From Arthrobacter sp. B0490 (GTDB lineage Bacteria > Actinomycetota > Actinomycetes > Actinomycetales > Micrococcaceae): a stretch of DNA of 64,000 nucleotides. The notes under the pieces are model-generated. The model was not told the origin of the DNA. It did no database searches and saw only the letters and a list, made by a program, of their open reading frames with translations. The DNA is taken from contig NZ_PJIR01000013.1 of the NCBI RefSeq assembly GCF_002929355.1, positions 1-64,000 of the forward strand. The letters run 5' to 3'. Positions 17,110 to 26,364 of the stretch are shown piece by piece (position 1 is the stretch's first letter; every line of letters starts with the position of its first letter). A program made the position numbers and the translations under genes.

Positions 17110-17557
17110 GTCATGTCTGAACTGTGCGGATCCTCCATGTAGGAGCCGAAGGGTGGGCGCGGAACGAAGCCGTGCCCGGCATAGAGTGCTCGGGCCGGTG
17201 CGAAGAACTCCATGCTTCCGGTCTCCAGGGAGATACGACTGACGTGACGCGCTCGGGCATCGGCGAGCACGTGATTCAGCAACTGGGACGCTATCCCACG
17301 CCCCGCAACTCGGGCTCCGTCCGCATGCTCTTGAGCTCCTCATGCCCTGGTGCTAGCACAGCCAATGCGCACGTGCCCGCGATCCGCCGTTCGTGCCAAG
17401 CGACCCAAAGCCGGACGCGCGGCTGTCGCAGCGCAGTCATGTCCAGCGCGTGCTGGCTCTCTCTTGGAGACTCCGGGGCCATATCCACCACATGGGCTCG
17501 CAAGAAGATCTCGAGGGCGGGCTCCTCGAAGTCGGCGGCTCGGATGGTGCACGTCAC
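17110..17557 (-). pseudogene. GNAT acetyltransferase with single-base frameshift
   Basis: The first part from GTG 17557 reads CTIRAADFEEPALEIFLRAH, LWVAWHERRIAGTCALAVLA and SMRTEPELRGVG, then hits TAG at 17291-17293. One base further the other frame continues exactly where expected: GIASQLLNHVLADARARHV, RISLETGSMEFFAPARALYA, GFVPRPPFGSYMEDPHSSDM. The break falls inside the acetyl-CoA loop (R/Q-x-x-G-x-G/A). The sequence is otherwise well preserved, so the mutation is recent or a sequencing error. Confidence 0.75.
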
Positions 17558-17604
17558 GGGAGCAGGGATAGTAGCCCCCTATTTCATGAGCGTTTCAGGA
17601 TGCT

Positions 17605-18462
17605 TCAACGCACTTCCCAGGGTTTGCGGGCGACAATCGTGTAGGTGCACGGGCTGAGGTCCCGCTCGGATTCGGGCCAAGCGAAGCCTCCGGGCACTTG
17701 CACCATTCGTGGCGAGAATTTCCACGGAAGCGTCGTCGCCTCGTCGAGGCGAAGAATCTGCAGGCCCGCCCCTATCAGCGCGTTCATGATGTCGGACAAC
17801 GGATGCGACCACTGATAGGTCCGAGAATGAGCAACCGTGCCGTCTCCTGCGTACGTGGATTTCTCGTCCCATACCTGGGCTTGACCGGTGCTGAAGTACG
17901 GGTACCGGAGCTTCAGTCCGTCGGCGTTCTCGTCGAGTGCGTAGAGGACAGGATGCCCGTCCCTGATGTAGAAAGTGCTGCCTGCCCGTAATAGTCCAGC
18001 TATCTGGGCCGCCCAACGGTTCAGGTCCGGGAACCAGTTGATGGTCCCGATACTGGTGTAGACGAGGTCGAAATCACCGGTGACAGCGGCGCGAGCATCG
18101 AGGACATCAGTTTCAATCCAGGTCGCATCCAGACCCAGCCGCTTCGCCAGGGCAGCTGCAGATGCCAGTGCCCCCGTGGAGAAGTCAACGCCCGTGACCC
18201 GGGCTCCTGCGCGAATCAGGGACAGGGTGTCGGTCCCGATGTGGCACTGGAGGTGGCAGACATCCAACCCCGCAACCGTGCCCTGTGGGAGGAAGGGCGC
18301 CAGAGCGGCCAGATCTGTCTGAACGACTGAGCTCACATATTCAGGGTCGTCGAATCCGGCGATCCCGTAGGCCTGTTCGTGCAGCGGCACCCTGTCTTCC
18401 CAGTTGTCCCTGTTGGTCGCGCGTGCTTCAGCCCAGTCGATCGACGTACGGTCATCACCCAT
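17605..18462 (-). CDS. SAM-dependent class I methyltransferase
   Basis: Protein of 285 aa, soluble. SAM-binding motif I is VAGLDVCHLQCHIGTDTLSL (about 63-82), followed by VTGVDFSTGALASAAALAKR (motif II) and DFDLVYTSIGTINWFPDLNR (motifs III/IV). The C-terminal part (QVWDEKSTYAGDGTVAHSRT, LQILRLDEATTLPWKFSP) resembles a widespread actinobacterial methyltransferase group with unknown substrate. ATG 18462 begins MGDDRTSIDWAEARATNRDN, typical for the group. It is divergent from the RidA gene. Confidence 0.85.
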   Translation of the reverse strand: MGDDRTSIDWAEARATNRDNWEDRVPLHEQAYGIAGFDDPEYVSSVVQTDLAALAPFLPQGTVAGLDVCHLQCHIGTDTLSLIRAGARVTGVDFSTGALASAAALAKRLGLDATWIETDVLDARAAVTGDFDLVYTSIGTINWFPDLNRWAAQIAGLLRAGSTFYIRDGHPVLYALDENADGLKLRYPYFSTGQAQVWDEKSTYAGDGTVAHSRTYQWSHPLSDIMNALIGAGLQILRLDEATTLPWKFSPRMVQVPGGFAWPESERDLSPCTYTIVARKPWEVR

Positions 18463-18599
18463 CCAGCGACCCTATGCGAAAGGACCTGGAAGACGACGTC
18501 GTCCCTAGCGGACCCGGGTGTCCCGGCAACGGATCCCCCTCCGAGGGACAACAGGTGGGAAGCTGGGAATTCGTCGGCACGAGGGAAAGCAGGGCTCCG

Positions 18600-19007
18600 A
18601 TGGTTTCGGCAGTGACCTTGATCCGATCCACCGCTCTTTCTGACACCGTGCAGTATGCCTACGCGGCCGCTGTCCCGGCAGATGCACGGCTCATCTTCTT
18701 CGCAGGGTCCTGCCCTCTCGATATCGCCGGTGCAACGGTGGGAGAAGGCAATTATGCACGTCAGGCGGAACAGTGCATCAAGAACATGATCGCGGCTCTC
18801 CACGAAGCTGGAGCCACTATCGAGGACATCGTCTGCACTCGCGTACTCGTGGCATCAACTGATCGGAAGGATCTCGTCAGTGCCTGGGAAGTTGTGCGCC
18901 AGGCGTTCGGCGTTCACGACGCCCCGAGCACTCTGTTGGGCGTGACAGTCCTTGGTTACGAGAACCAACTCGTGGAAATCGAAGCCGTAGCCGCTGTTCG
19001 TAACTGA
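18600..19007 (+). CDS. RidA/YjgF/YER057c family protein
   Basis: Protein of 135 aa, the usual RidA length. Motifs include DARLIFFAGSCPLDIAGATV, ARQAEQCIKNMIAALHEAGA, EDIVCTRVLVASTDRKDLVS, and the closing LGYENQLVEIEAVAAVRN. RidA proteins hydrolyse reactive enamine/imine intermediates made by PLP enzymes. The usual catalytic Arg (TRV context) and terminal Glu (IEAVA) are present. ATG 18600 is chosen because the homologous region begins within ten residues; no strong ribosome site is seen. A PLP enzyme lies 2 kb away, with no operon link. Confidence 0.8.
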   Translation: MVSAVTLIRSTALSDTVQYAYAAAVPADARLIFFAGSCPLDIAGATVGEGNYARQAEQCIKNMIAALHEAGATIEDIVCTRVLVASTDRKDLVSAWEVVRQAFGVHDAPSTLLGVTVLGYENQLVEIEAVAAVRN

Positions 19008-19092
19008 TGATTCATCCCACCTGCCCTCAGAGGGATCCTCAATGGGCCGCGCTTGTCAGCTGGAGATGCGCTCACTGCCTTGTTCCTACTGC

Positions 19093-19347
19093 TCAGTAGA
19101 AGAACGCACACCACGCAGTCGGCATGGGAGCCGGTCGGGCGCTCCTCATGCGCTCTTCAGACCAGAACTCAGCGTCATCGACCTTGTCCTCGGCGGGCGA
19201 GCGACTATTCATCACCGCGCTGGACTCACCTGGGGCGTCGAACCGGACCGCTCCACAGCCCAGAGCTTTGGGCACCACGACCACGGCGGTAAGCACCAGG
19301 ACTCCGACGAGCAGGAGGATGACTGTTCGTGGACGTGATATCCCCAT
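19093..19347 (-). CDS. Small secreted or membrane-anchored protein, possibly truncated
   Basis: An 84-aa frame starts with a basic N-terminus and one hydrophobic helix (TVILLLVGVLVLTAVVVVP), followed by a polar tail. The tail contains EFWSEERMRSARPAPMP. A W-T/S-x-E-R-M-x-x-A-x-P string is common in the propeptide of secreted trypsin-like (V8-type) proteases of actinobacteria. The protease domain is absent, so this may be the start of a truncated protease gene. No ribosome site is evident before ATG 19347. Confidence 0.4.
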   Translation of the reverse strand: MGISRPRTVILLLVGVLVLTAVVVVPKALGCGAVRFDAPGESSAVMNSRSPAEDKVDDAEFWSEERMRSARPAPMPTAWCAFFY

Positions 19348-19576
19348 CGTTCAGTGCACCACGCAGAACAAGGATGCAGAAGGCATGGCACCTCATCCGG
19401 ATGAGCGGACAGGCTCTGGACGAGGACGATGACAGTGTCCTCCTGGGCGGTCCTTCCGCGGGCGCTCTCGAAACGCACGGGTCTGTCCGGCGGAGGTGTG
19501 CATGACCGAAAAGCGGTGATCAGAGCCCACGGAGCGGGTACCGTGTGAGACTCGAACTGACACGGGAGTACAGACG

Positions 19577-19897
19577 GTGAGTTCATCACGGCGGGCAGGC
19601 AGCGCTGGCGTCGGTCTAGGTGCATTGTCGCTAGTTCTGTATATCGGTGCGACGATCGCATCAGCTGTTGACTACAAGATGACGGAGGCAGCGGGCCTGC
19701 CGATCGACGGCCCGCCGGCGGCCATTCTGCTTGCCGGCTCGATTGCGATGGGGCTTGGATTCGTCGCCCTCGTTCTGCTGGTGCTGGCGTCGATCCTCCA
19801 TAGGGCCACAAGACGAAGCAGCACGACGTCGAGTCAGGTTGCGCACCCCGTCGGCGTTGATCGCCTCGACAACAGGCCGACGCGCTCCCACAGATAG
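19577..19897 (+). CDS. Two-helix membrane protein, 106 aa
   Basis: GTG 19577 follows GGGAG about 9 nt upstream. Hydrophobic segments are SAGVGLGALSLVLYIGATIA (about 9-28) and ILLAGSIAMGLGFVALVLLV (about 50-69), then a Ser/Thr/Arg-rich cytoplasmic tail. This matches many small DUF-less actinobacterial membrane proteins. Function unknown; nothing in the neighbourhood helps. Confidence 0.6.
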   Translation: MSSSRRAGSAGVGLGALSLVLYIGATIASAVDYKMTEAAGLPIDGPPAAILLAGSIAMGLGFVALVLLVLASILHRATRRSSTTSSQVAHPVGVDRLDNRPTRSHR

Positions 19898-20024
19898 ACC
19901 CATCGGGCAGGACACAGAATGCACGAGGGTGGATCGTCTATCGCTCGATGCCGTGCTGGCGCAGTGAGACTCATGTCTGCCCTTGCCTCTGGTCCTTCTG
20001 CAACACGTCCGGCACGCTGAGTAC

Positions 20025-20348
20025 ATGCAGGACTACTCCGAGTTCGTACGAGCCATGCGAGCAGCGCTCACGTGGTGCGGCACCCTTCGCGTCGATCAGG
20101 AGGGGGCGACGGAGCAGGTATGGCTTCTCACACCTGACGGCCGCGAGTTCCTGTTCAGGGTGCCACTCGCGGGCATCTTCGATGCAGTCACCGCGCTCGA
20201 CTCCGACATCATGTCCGACCCGGATGATGGCAGGCCGATCATCGGACAGCTCGGACTCTTTGCTGTACATGTGCAGGAAGCCGTCGACACCGCAGGCGGT
20301 GGTGAGCGCGTGCTGGAGTTCACCAGGTATGGAGTCGACGCGCAGTAA
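20025..20348 (+). CDS. Hypothetical protein, 107 aa
   Basis: Soluble protein beginning MQDYSEFVRAMRAALTWCGT, followed by strands (TEQVWLLTPDGREFLFRVPL) and SDPDDGRPIIGQLGLFAVHV. The frame is also open from 19983, but that part is not protein-like, so ATG 20025 is preferred despite a weak ribosome site. I do not recognise a family. A second small hypothetical gene converges on it. Confidence 0.5.
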   Translation: MQDYSEFVRAMRAALTWCGTLRVDQEGATEQVWLLTPDGREFLFRVPLAGIFDAVTALDSDIMSDPDDGRPIIGQLGLFAVHVQEAVDTAGGGERVLEFTRYGVDAQ

Positions 20349-20427
20349 GCCTCGGTCAGGGATGCCCGACAAGCTTGTAAGTGAATCCTCCTGCGAATCA
20401 GGTGCCCGACGGTGCGAAGATCACCTT

Positions 20428-20736
20428 CTACCGCCTGAGCTGTCTGCGGATCCTTGCTGGGATGTGGTCGGGGAAGTCTTCTCCTGTCCCGCCAGCTTCG
20501 TAGAACGACTTCACGAACTCTCGTACTTCATCGATCAGTTCGGCTCCAGTCATACGCGCCATGTCATCTGGCGTGTGGCTTGCCGGACCGACCGCGCACT
20601 TACCGACGGTGAATCCGTAGGTTCCCGATGCTGGGCCGTTGAGCCACGAGACGTCATAGCCGAGGACTCCATCCGGCTGCTTCTTCTCACTGATCCGGAA
20701 CAGCTCATCATCGACAGTGACCTCGGACGGCTTCAT
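20428..20736 (-). CDS. Hypothetical protein, 102 aa
   Basis: Soluble protein: KPSEVTVDDELFRISEKKQP, YDVSWLNGPASGTYGFTVGK, ARMTGAELIDEVREFVKSFY, EDFPDHIPARIRRQLRR. The alternating strand-helix pattern is typical of a small conserved actinobacterial family without assigned role. ATG 20736 is chosen over ATG 20760 because homologous proteins of this kind begin with the strand DDELFRI close to the start. No membrane segment or signal is seen. Confidence 0.55.
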   Translation of the reverse strand: MKPSEVTVDDELFRISEKKQPDGVLGYDVSWLNGPASGTYGFTVGKCAVGPASHTPDDMARMTGAELIDEVREFVKSFYEAGGTGEDFPDHIPARIRRQLRR

Positions 20737-21029
20737 CCCACGAGTCTGGATTCGAGCCAATAAACCGTCCCGCCTGAGGATCTTTCACCGCACCGCGCTC
20801 ATCCATGGGGTGTTCGTTCGGTCGGTGGTAGCGCCTCGGCGAGTCATGAAGTGGGGCCAGGTATCTCCGTCCTCCCCGGCCACCCACCATCGACACGATC
20901 ACCGCCGCGAACTTCGGCAGTCACTCTGATGGTCACTCGGTGTGTTGCATCGAGGGTCGAGTTCTTGAGCCACGCCTTGGTGCACGGCTGCTGAGCCTAG
21001 GCGCTTCGCTTGTCAGGGTTCCTTCGCGG

Positions 21030-21881
21030 TCATCCCGGCGTTGGTGTGAGCGTTTGGAGGCCGGTCACGCGTAGGAGGTCGAGTTTGGCTTCGTCCCCGC
21101 TTCCGGGCGCGGCCGTGTAGACGACGATGCGCAGGTCGCTGCCGGGAACGGTCAGCACGTCGCAGTCGATGGTGATCGGCCCGACCGGGGTGGACGTCAC
21201 CGTTTTGCGGCTTGACCGGTGATCGGCGATCCGCGCCTCCGCCCAGCGGCGTTCGAACTCGGGCGACTCGGTACGGAGCCGTGACACGAGGTGGTTGAGA
21301 GCTGTATCGCGTGGATAGCGGCCGACAGCGGCGCGAAGGTCTGCTGCGAGGTCCCTGGCGAAGTCCTCTTCATGCTGCTCGTCGAAGTCGGTGCCTGGGT
21401 GACCTGAGGTGAAGTGTCGCCACACCAGGTTCCGCTCGATTCCGACATAGCTGGAAGGGTCACCATTGAGCGCGGCCCAGAGCGGGTTCCACAGCAGGAT
21501 GTCGTGGGTAGCGGTGAAGACGGCCATCGGCACGTCGGAAAGGCGATCGATGATGCGCTGCACTCCGGGACCGATGTGTTGCGGAACTACTCCCGCTGCA
21601 GGTGGCGCGGCTCCGGCGGACCGGTAGAGATGATCGCGTTCGTCGTCCGTGAGGCGCAGCGCGTTCGCCAGGGCCCGGAGCAATTGAGGGGAAGGATGTC
21701 GGGCGCGACCCTGTTCGAGGCGCACGATGTAGTCGACGCTGATCCCGGCCAGGGAGGCGAGCTCCTCGCGCCGGAGGCCGGCGGTGCGTCGACCAGAACC
21801 GGCCGGGAAGCCAACATCCGCAGGTCCGACCCGCTCCCGCCATGCTCTGAGGACGCTGGCGAATTCGTTCATGGTGTTCAT
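21030..21881 (-). CDS. XRE/MmyB-like transcriptional regulator
   Basis: Regulator of 283 aa. The N-terminal XRE HTH (about 5-75) shows SGRRTAGLRREELASLAGIS, VDYIVRLEQGRARHPSPQLL. The C-terminal MmyB ligand-binding domain (about 105-275) shows VFTATHDILLWNPLWAALNG, NLVWRHFTSGHPGTDFDEQH and LTVPGSDLRIVVYTAAPGSG. Such proteins bind fatty-acid-like ligands and usually repress a divergent oxidoreductase gene, exactly the arrangement here with the SDR gene at 21975. ATG 21881 has GAGG only 3 nt away; ATG 21872 is the alternative. Confidence 0.85.
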   Translation of the reverse strand: MNTMNEFASVLRAWRERVGPADVGFPAGSGRRTAGLRREELASLAGISVDYIVRLEQGRARHPSPQLLRALANALRLTDDERDHLYRSAGAAPPAAGVVPQHIGPGVQRIIDRLSDVPMAVFTATHDILLWNPLWAALNGDPSSYVGIERNLVWRHFTSGHPGTDFDEQHEEDFARDLAADLRAAVGRYPRDTALNHLVSRLRTESPEFERRWAEARIADHRSSRKTVTSTPVGPITIDCDVLTVPGSDLRIVVYTAAPGSGDEAKLDLLRVTGLQTLTPTPG

Positions 21882-21974
21882 TGTCCTCTTCGGCCGCATG
21901 ATCACGGTGGTACTGGCAGTCCCCCTGTCGACGGGTGCCTGGATGAGTCGGCATGTCGGGCGCACGATGAAGGC

Positions 21975-22655
21975 ATGACGACAACAATGATCACCGGCGC
22001 CAACAAGAGCCTCGGTCTCGAAACCACCCGCCGCCTCATCGAGGCAGGCCATACCGTCTACGCGGGCATGCGTGACCTCGCCACCGGTGCAGCGGTCCGC
22101 GCACTCGGCGCCCATCCCGTGCAGCTCGACGTCACGGACCAGGCGAGCGTGGATGCCGCCCTCGGCTCTTTGCCCGAACTCGACGTACTGGTGAATAACG
22201 CCGGCATCCTCGGCACGTCATTCGGTGTCGATGACCTGAATCCCGAGGCCCTGCAGGAGGTGCTCGACACCAACGTGCTTGGAATCGTCCGAGTCACCCA
22301 AGCGGCGCTGCCCCTTCTTCGCCTGTCCCGTCAGCCGGTGATCGTCAATGTCTCTTCCGGAGTCGGGTGGCCACGCTTCCTCAGCACTGAGGGGCACGAC
22401 GAGTTCACCGTACCCGCCATCCCGTACGCGGCATCGAAAGCCGCCGTCATCGCACTGACCGTGCAGTACGCAAAGAACCTGCCCACGTTCCGCATCAACG
22501 CGAGCGACCCCGGATATACCGCCACCGACTTCAACGGCCACGGCGGTCACCAGACGGTGACCGAGGGAACAGATGCCACGGTGGCCCTCGCCCTCGTTGC
22601 AGCCGACGGGCCGACCGGCCAGTTCCACAACCGGCAGGGACGGATCCATTACTGA
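21975..22655 (+). CDS. Short-chain dehydrogenase/reductase
   Basis: Classical SDR of 226 aa. Cofactor motif TGANKSLG is at 7-14, with NNAG at 74-77, catalytic Ser in VNVSSG near 128, and Tyr151/Lys155 in YAASK. It reduces or oxidises a carbonyl/alcohol with NAD(P)H; substrate unknown. ATG 21975 has AAGG immediately upstream; ATG 21987 (MITGANKS) is possible. It is transcribed away from the MmyB-like regulator, 93 bases apart. That pairing is common in actinobacteria and implies regulation by that protein. Confidence 0.9.
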   Translation: MTTTMITGANKSLGLETTRRLIEAGHTVYAGMRDLATGAAVRALGAHPVQLDVTDQASVDAALGSLPELDVLVNNAGILGTSFGVDDLNPEALQEVLDTNVLGIVRVTQAALPLLRLSRQPVIVNVSSGVGWPRFLSTEGHDEFTVPAIPYAASKAAVIALTVQYAKNLPTFRINASDPGYTATDFNGHGGHQTVTEGTDATVALALVAADGPTGQFHNRQGRIHY

Positions 22656-22712
22656 CGGTTCACGTCAATCATTGCGACGTCGCGATGGTGGAGCGAAGGG
22701 CGTATCAGTAGT

Positions 22713-23474
22713 GTGGCGAACGTGAGCGAGATCCGCATCGGCACTTCCGGATGGAGTTATGACCATTGGAACGGGGTCTGCTACCCGCAGGGAACCGCGC
22801 CTGCGAAGCGACTGGACCATTACACGGCACGCTTCGACACGGTGGAGCTGAATGCCAGTTTCTATCGCTGGCCACGCGATACGACCTTCACCGGGTGGCA
22901 GCGTCGCCTTCCCCCCGGTTTCGCGTTATCGGTGAAGGCGCCGCGCGGGCTGACGCACGGTAAGAAGTTGTACGCGCCGGAGGTCTGGATCGAGCGGATC
23001 GCCCGCTGTTGGCATGAGCTGGGCGACCGTCGGGCTGTCCTGCTCGTCCAACTACCGCCGGCGATGGAGCGCGACGACGCCCGCCTCGACTACTTCCTGT
23101 CCCGCGTGCCGGGGTGGATTCGAGTGGCGGTGGAGTTCCGCCATCCGAGTTGGGACGACGACGCCGTCTACGGTCTGCTCGGGCGACACCAAGCCGCCTA
23201 CTGCGTGATGAGCGGCGCCGGGCTGCCGTGCATCCTGAAGGCGACGGCGCCGTTCGTCTACGTGCGGCTGCACGGCCCGGACCATGAGCATCTCTACGCG
23301 GGCTCGTACTCGGACGCGGACCTGCGCTGGTGGGCGGATCGGATCCTGGAGTGGCACGGCGCCGGCCGGGACGCGTATGTGTACTTCAATAATGACGGCG
23401 GCGGCAACGCGGTGCGGAACGCCCAGACGCTGCAGGCAATCGTTCGAGCGGGCGACCCGCTTACCGGCAGCTGA
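22713..23474 (+). CDS. DUF72 family protein
   Basis: Protein of 253 aa with the whole DUF72 TIM-barrel-like domain: IRIGTSGWSYDHWNGVCYPQ at the start, DTVELNASFYRWPR, FALSVKAPRGLTHGKKL, VAVEFRHPSWDDDAVYGLL, VYVRLHGPDHEHLYAGSYSD and VYFNNDGGGNAVRNA at the end. The family is common in bacteria and archaea. Its biochemical role is unsettled; structures suggest a nuclease or metal site. GTG 22713 is the start. It is monocistronic. Confidence 0.85.
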   Translation: MANVSEIRIGTSGWSYDHWNGVCYPQGTAPAKRLDHYTARFDTVELNASFYRWPRDTTFTGWQRRLPPGFALSVKAPRGLTHGKKLYAPEVWIERIARCWHELGDRRAVLLVQLPPAMERDDARLDYFLSRVPGWIRVAVEFRHPSWDDDAVYGLLGRHQAAYCVMSGAGLPCILKATAPFVYVRLHGPDHEHLYAGSYSDADLRWWADRILEWHGAGRDAYVYFNNDGGGNAVRNAQTLQAIVRAGDPLTGS

Positions 23475-23784
23475 CATACTCATCCGATCGCTTCCCCATG
23501 TCCTGCAACCCACCGGTTGCGAGATGCAGGATACCGCCAGCCCTCGGGATAGTTGGGCCCGGGCGGTGAAGAACTGCCTCACATGTGGCGTTACCGCAAC
23601 ACTGCTTCAGTCGCTCCTGTCAGTTCGGGGGAGTGCATGAATCGAAACTGATCTCCGCTCACCTCTTCATTGTCACGGGTTCTGGACCGGAGGAGACTTG
23701 AGGCGACGGCATCCCATCCTGTGCCGCCCGCGGGGCCATCCGGCTGCGGGGCCTCACAGCAGCCTGTAGCGGCCTGGTGGATCG
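23475..23784. other. No gene seen
   Basis: About 310 bases. The only structure is a small 6-bp hairpin GCAACC/GGTTGC near 23509-23524 that might end the DUF72 transcript. Open frames are shadows or unsupported. Confidence 0.35.
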
Positions 23785-24567
23785 ATGAGCTCCATGACAC
23801 CCCTCGAAAAGGCCACTCAACGGTCGCGCCATCTCTTGCTCCTGGTGGCTATCGCACTGGTCGGAGGTCTCGGCGGGTGCGAGTACGCGCCCGACGACGC
23901 CTCCCTCCCGTCGGCCAGTACTCCGACGACGGAGGCCGGCACGGTCCCACCGCAGCCGGACGGCGGCGACTCTAGTACGGTCCCCCCGCTGCCGGACAGC
24001 GGCGAGCTCGAAGCCGGCACCTACCTTGTCAGCAGCTTCACGAAACCTTTCGAGATCACCGTCCCGGGCGGCTGGTTGAGCGATGGCGGTGAAGTGCTGT
24101 TCAAGGACGACCCGGATCACCCGGATGAATTGGCGGTCGCCGTGGTTTTCTGGCCCACCCCTTATGTGCCGACCGACGCCTGCGCGTGGCAAGGCAACCT
24201 CGTCGAGGTCGGCCCGTCGGCCGAGGCCTTCGTCGACGCCATGACGGCACAGACGTCGACAGCGAGCACCACTCCGGTCGAGGTCATGGTGGGCGATTAC
24301 TCCGGCTTCGAGTTCGACCACTCTGTCGAGGGCGACCTGGACATCACCCCCTGTGACCGCGACAAGTTCTGCATCAGCTCAGAATTCTCGAACGAATGCA
24401 CAAGCTGGTACTCGACCAATGAGGAACGCCAAACCTTCCGTGTGGTCGACCTGGACGGCCAGCGCGCTGTCATCTGGGTGGTCCAGTTCCACGAATCGAC
24501 CAGTCCGGAGCTGACGAGGGAGGCACGCGCCGTCTTCGACTCGATCGTGTTCACGTCCGACAAGTGA
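23785..24567 (+). CDS. Lipoprotein with PsbP/LpqN-like domain
   Basis: Secreted lipoprotein of 260 aa. The N-terminus carries a basic region, a hydrophobic helix (HLLLLVAIALVGGLG) and lipobox LGGC, so Cys32 should be lipidated. A Thr/Pro/Asp-rich spacer to about residue 73 follows. The globular part starts LEAGTYLVSSFTKPFEITVP GGW and ends TREARAVFDSIVFTSDK, resembling beta-rich domains with paired cysteines (CAWQ; CDRDKFC; CTSWY). The same domain forms the end of the lipoprotein encoded 370 bases downstream. Role unknown; it sits on the outer face of the membrane. Confidence 0.75.
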   Translation: MSSMTPLEKATQRSRHLLLLVAIALVGGLGGCEYAPDDASLPSASTPTTEAGTVPPQPDGGDSSTVPPLPDSGELEAGTYLVSSFTKPFEITVPGGWLSDGGEVLFKDDPDHPDELAVAVVFWPTPYVPTDACAWQGNLVEVGPSAEAFVDAMTAQTSTASTTPVEVMVGDYSGFEFDHSVEGDLDITPCDRDKFCISSEFSNECTSWYSTNEERQTFRVVDLDGQRAVIWVVQFHESTSPELTREARAVFDSIVFTSDK

Positions 24568-24936
24568 CCAACCAAGGCGATAGGCGATCCCGCCCGCGGG
24601 TCCTGACTCCTTCTCCGTACCCACTTGGGCGTCCTATGGCCTCAGTGTCTCGATACGCATCGTTCGACGCACAGGCATCACAGGTGGCGATCCCGCCTCC
24701 TCATCGACTTCAACCATCGTCCGCTCGAGCCCCGTCCTCGATTTCTCACTTGCTGACATCGGAGTCCGTCGCGACTGGGACATGCTTCCGGTGCTGCAGT
24801 GCCGGGCGTACCCTTGTGCCCTACATCCCCAGGAGTGGATGTGGCCGGTTATGGTCTCGCAGGAGTGCCGATTCGTCGTGCGCGTTCGATCTGGCCCTAT
24901 TGAGGGTTCCAATTTCTCCGATGACGCGAGACCACT
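24568..24936. other. No gene seen
   Basis: About 370 bases separate the two related lipoprotein genes. Frames on both strands lack starts and resemblance. The second gene's promoter should be here. Confidence 0.35.
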
Positions 24937-26364
24937 ATGGGCATCAGGCGGACTACCCCCGGGCCGGAACCACACACCATCTCACCGCTGCCGCCTGGCA
25001 TCCGGTCGTATGCCGTCGCGGTAATCCTCGTGGCTGCGCTGATCGGGACACTCGGCGGTTGCACCACGCCTGGCGAGGACGGTGCGGACAATGCCTGGTC
25101 ATTGACTAGTCCCGATGCTTCGGGCGGTGACGCAGTTCTCGCCGTCGAGGATGGCGCGCAGTGGACCGACGAGGGCCTGGCGGTCAACGGGACGGGTTAC
25201 GCCACCACCGAAACGCCGGGCCCGATCGCTACTGACGCGAGTTTCACCGTGACCGCGTGGGCTCGTCCGACCGGCCGGCTCGGGGAGTACGCGGTCGTAC
25301 TCAGTCAGGCAGGCGATCTCGCGGGTGCATTCTTCCTGGGCGTGGCCGAGGGAATGTGGTCGTTCTCGGTCAAGCCTGAAGACGGCAATGGAGACGCCTT
25401 CGTGACAAACCGGGATCGCGCGACGCAGGTAGAAGTACAACCTGACGCGTGGGTGCACCTCACGGGCGTGTACGACTCAGAAGCCGGGCGGGCCACATTC
25501 TTCCTCAACGGGTACCCGGTGAGCGAGCACGGTGTCGCAACCGACCCGGTCTACGCAGCCCAGGGCCCGCTCCTATTCGGGCGCGCCCAAGCCCACGGGC
25601 AGCCATCGGATTTCTTCACCGGCATGATCACGGACGTGAGGACATGGCCGCGGGCACTCAGCGCCGACGAGGTAAGCGCAGTCGCGCAGGACGACGTGCC
25701 CGAGGGGGCCAGCCTTGATCAACCGGACCAATCCGCCGCATCCGTGTGCCCCAACCCGCATGGTGGTCTTTGCCGGGGAGTCCTTGATGCGGGGACCTAC
25801 TCGACGACAGCCTTCGCACCGGCACTGTCCTATACGGTTCCGAGAGGGTGGCAGAACGGTGAGGACCTTCCGGGTAACGTCCTGCTGAGCAGGCCCGAGG
25901 ACCAGGGCGCAGGGATCTGGGGTGGGAGCTACATCGGGATCTACCAGAACATCCGCGCGGCCGCGCCTTGCGGGGAAGTCGCGCAACCCGGCGTGGGCAC
26001 GAGCGCCGACGAGCTCGCCGAGTGGTACCGCAACACGCCAGGGTTGCAGGTCATGGACGACACCCCCGTGATCACCGGCGGGCTCTCAGGAGTCGCGCTT
26101 GACTTGACCGTCGACGATCAATGGAGGAGCGAGTGTCCCCTTGCAGGTTCCATTCACGCGGTCCCGATTCTCATCGGGGGTGGAGTGTCTGACCTCCACC
26201 ACGTCCTGGGCGCGCCACTGCAAATGCGCCTCTACCTCCTCGACTGGAACGGAGGCAACGTCGCGATAGAAGTCACTGCCGTACTGGACCAGCACGACCT
26301 CTCCACCTACCTCAACCACACCGGTGCAGGCCCGATCGTCGACTCCTTCGCCTTTGCGCCCTGA
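24937..26364 (+). CDS. LamG-domain lipoprotein, two-domain
   Basis: Lipoprotein of 475 aa. Signal helix SYAVAVILVAALIGT ends in lipobox LGGC (Cys42). Domain 1 (about 75-250) is a LamG/concanavalin-like lectin fold: DASFTVTAWARPTGRLGEYA, DAWVHLTGVYDSEAGRATFF, LFGRAQAH, TDVRTWPRALSADEVSAVAQ. Domain 2 (about 280-475) begins LDAGTYSTTAFAPALSYTVP RGW, clearly homologous to the domain of the lipoprotein encoded just upstream. LamG domains bind glycans or proteins. The gene looks like a duplicated domain fused to a lectin module. Start ATG 24937. Confidence 0.8.
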   Translation: MGIRRTTPGPEPHTISPLPPGIRSYAVAVILVAALIGTLGGCTTPGEDGADNAWSLTSPDASGGDAVLAVEDGAQWTDEGLAVNGTGYATTETPGPIATDASFTVTAWARPTGRLGEYAVVLSQAGDLAGAFFLGVAEGMWSFSVKPEDGNGDAFVTNRDRATQVEVQPDAWVHLTGVYDSEAGRATFFLNGYPVSEHGVATDPVYAAQGPLLFGRAQAHGQPSDFFTGMITDVRTWPRALSADEVSAVAQDDVPEGASLDQPDQSAASVCPNPHGGLCRGVLDAGTYSTTAFAPALSYTVPRGWQNGEDLPGNVLLSRPEDQGAGIWGGSYIGIYQNIRAAAPCGEVAQPGVGTSADELAEWYRNTPGLQVMDDTPVITGGLSGVALDLTVDDQWRSECPLAGSIHAVPILIGGGVSDLHHVLGAPLQMRLYLLDWNGGNVAIEVTAVLDQHDLSTYLNHTGAGPIVDSFAFAP

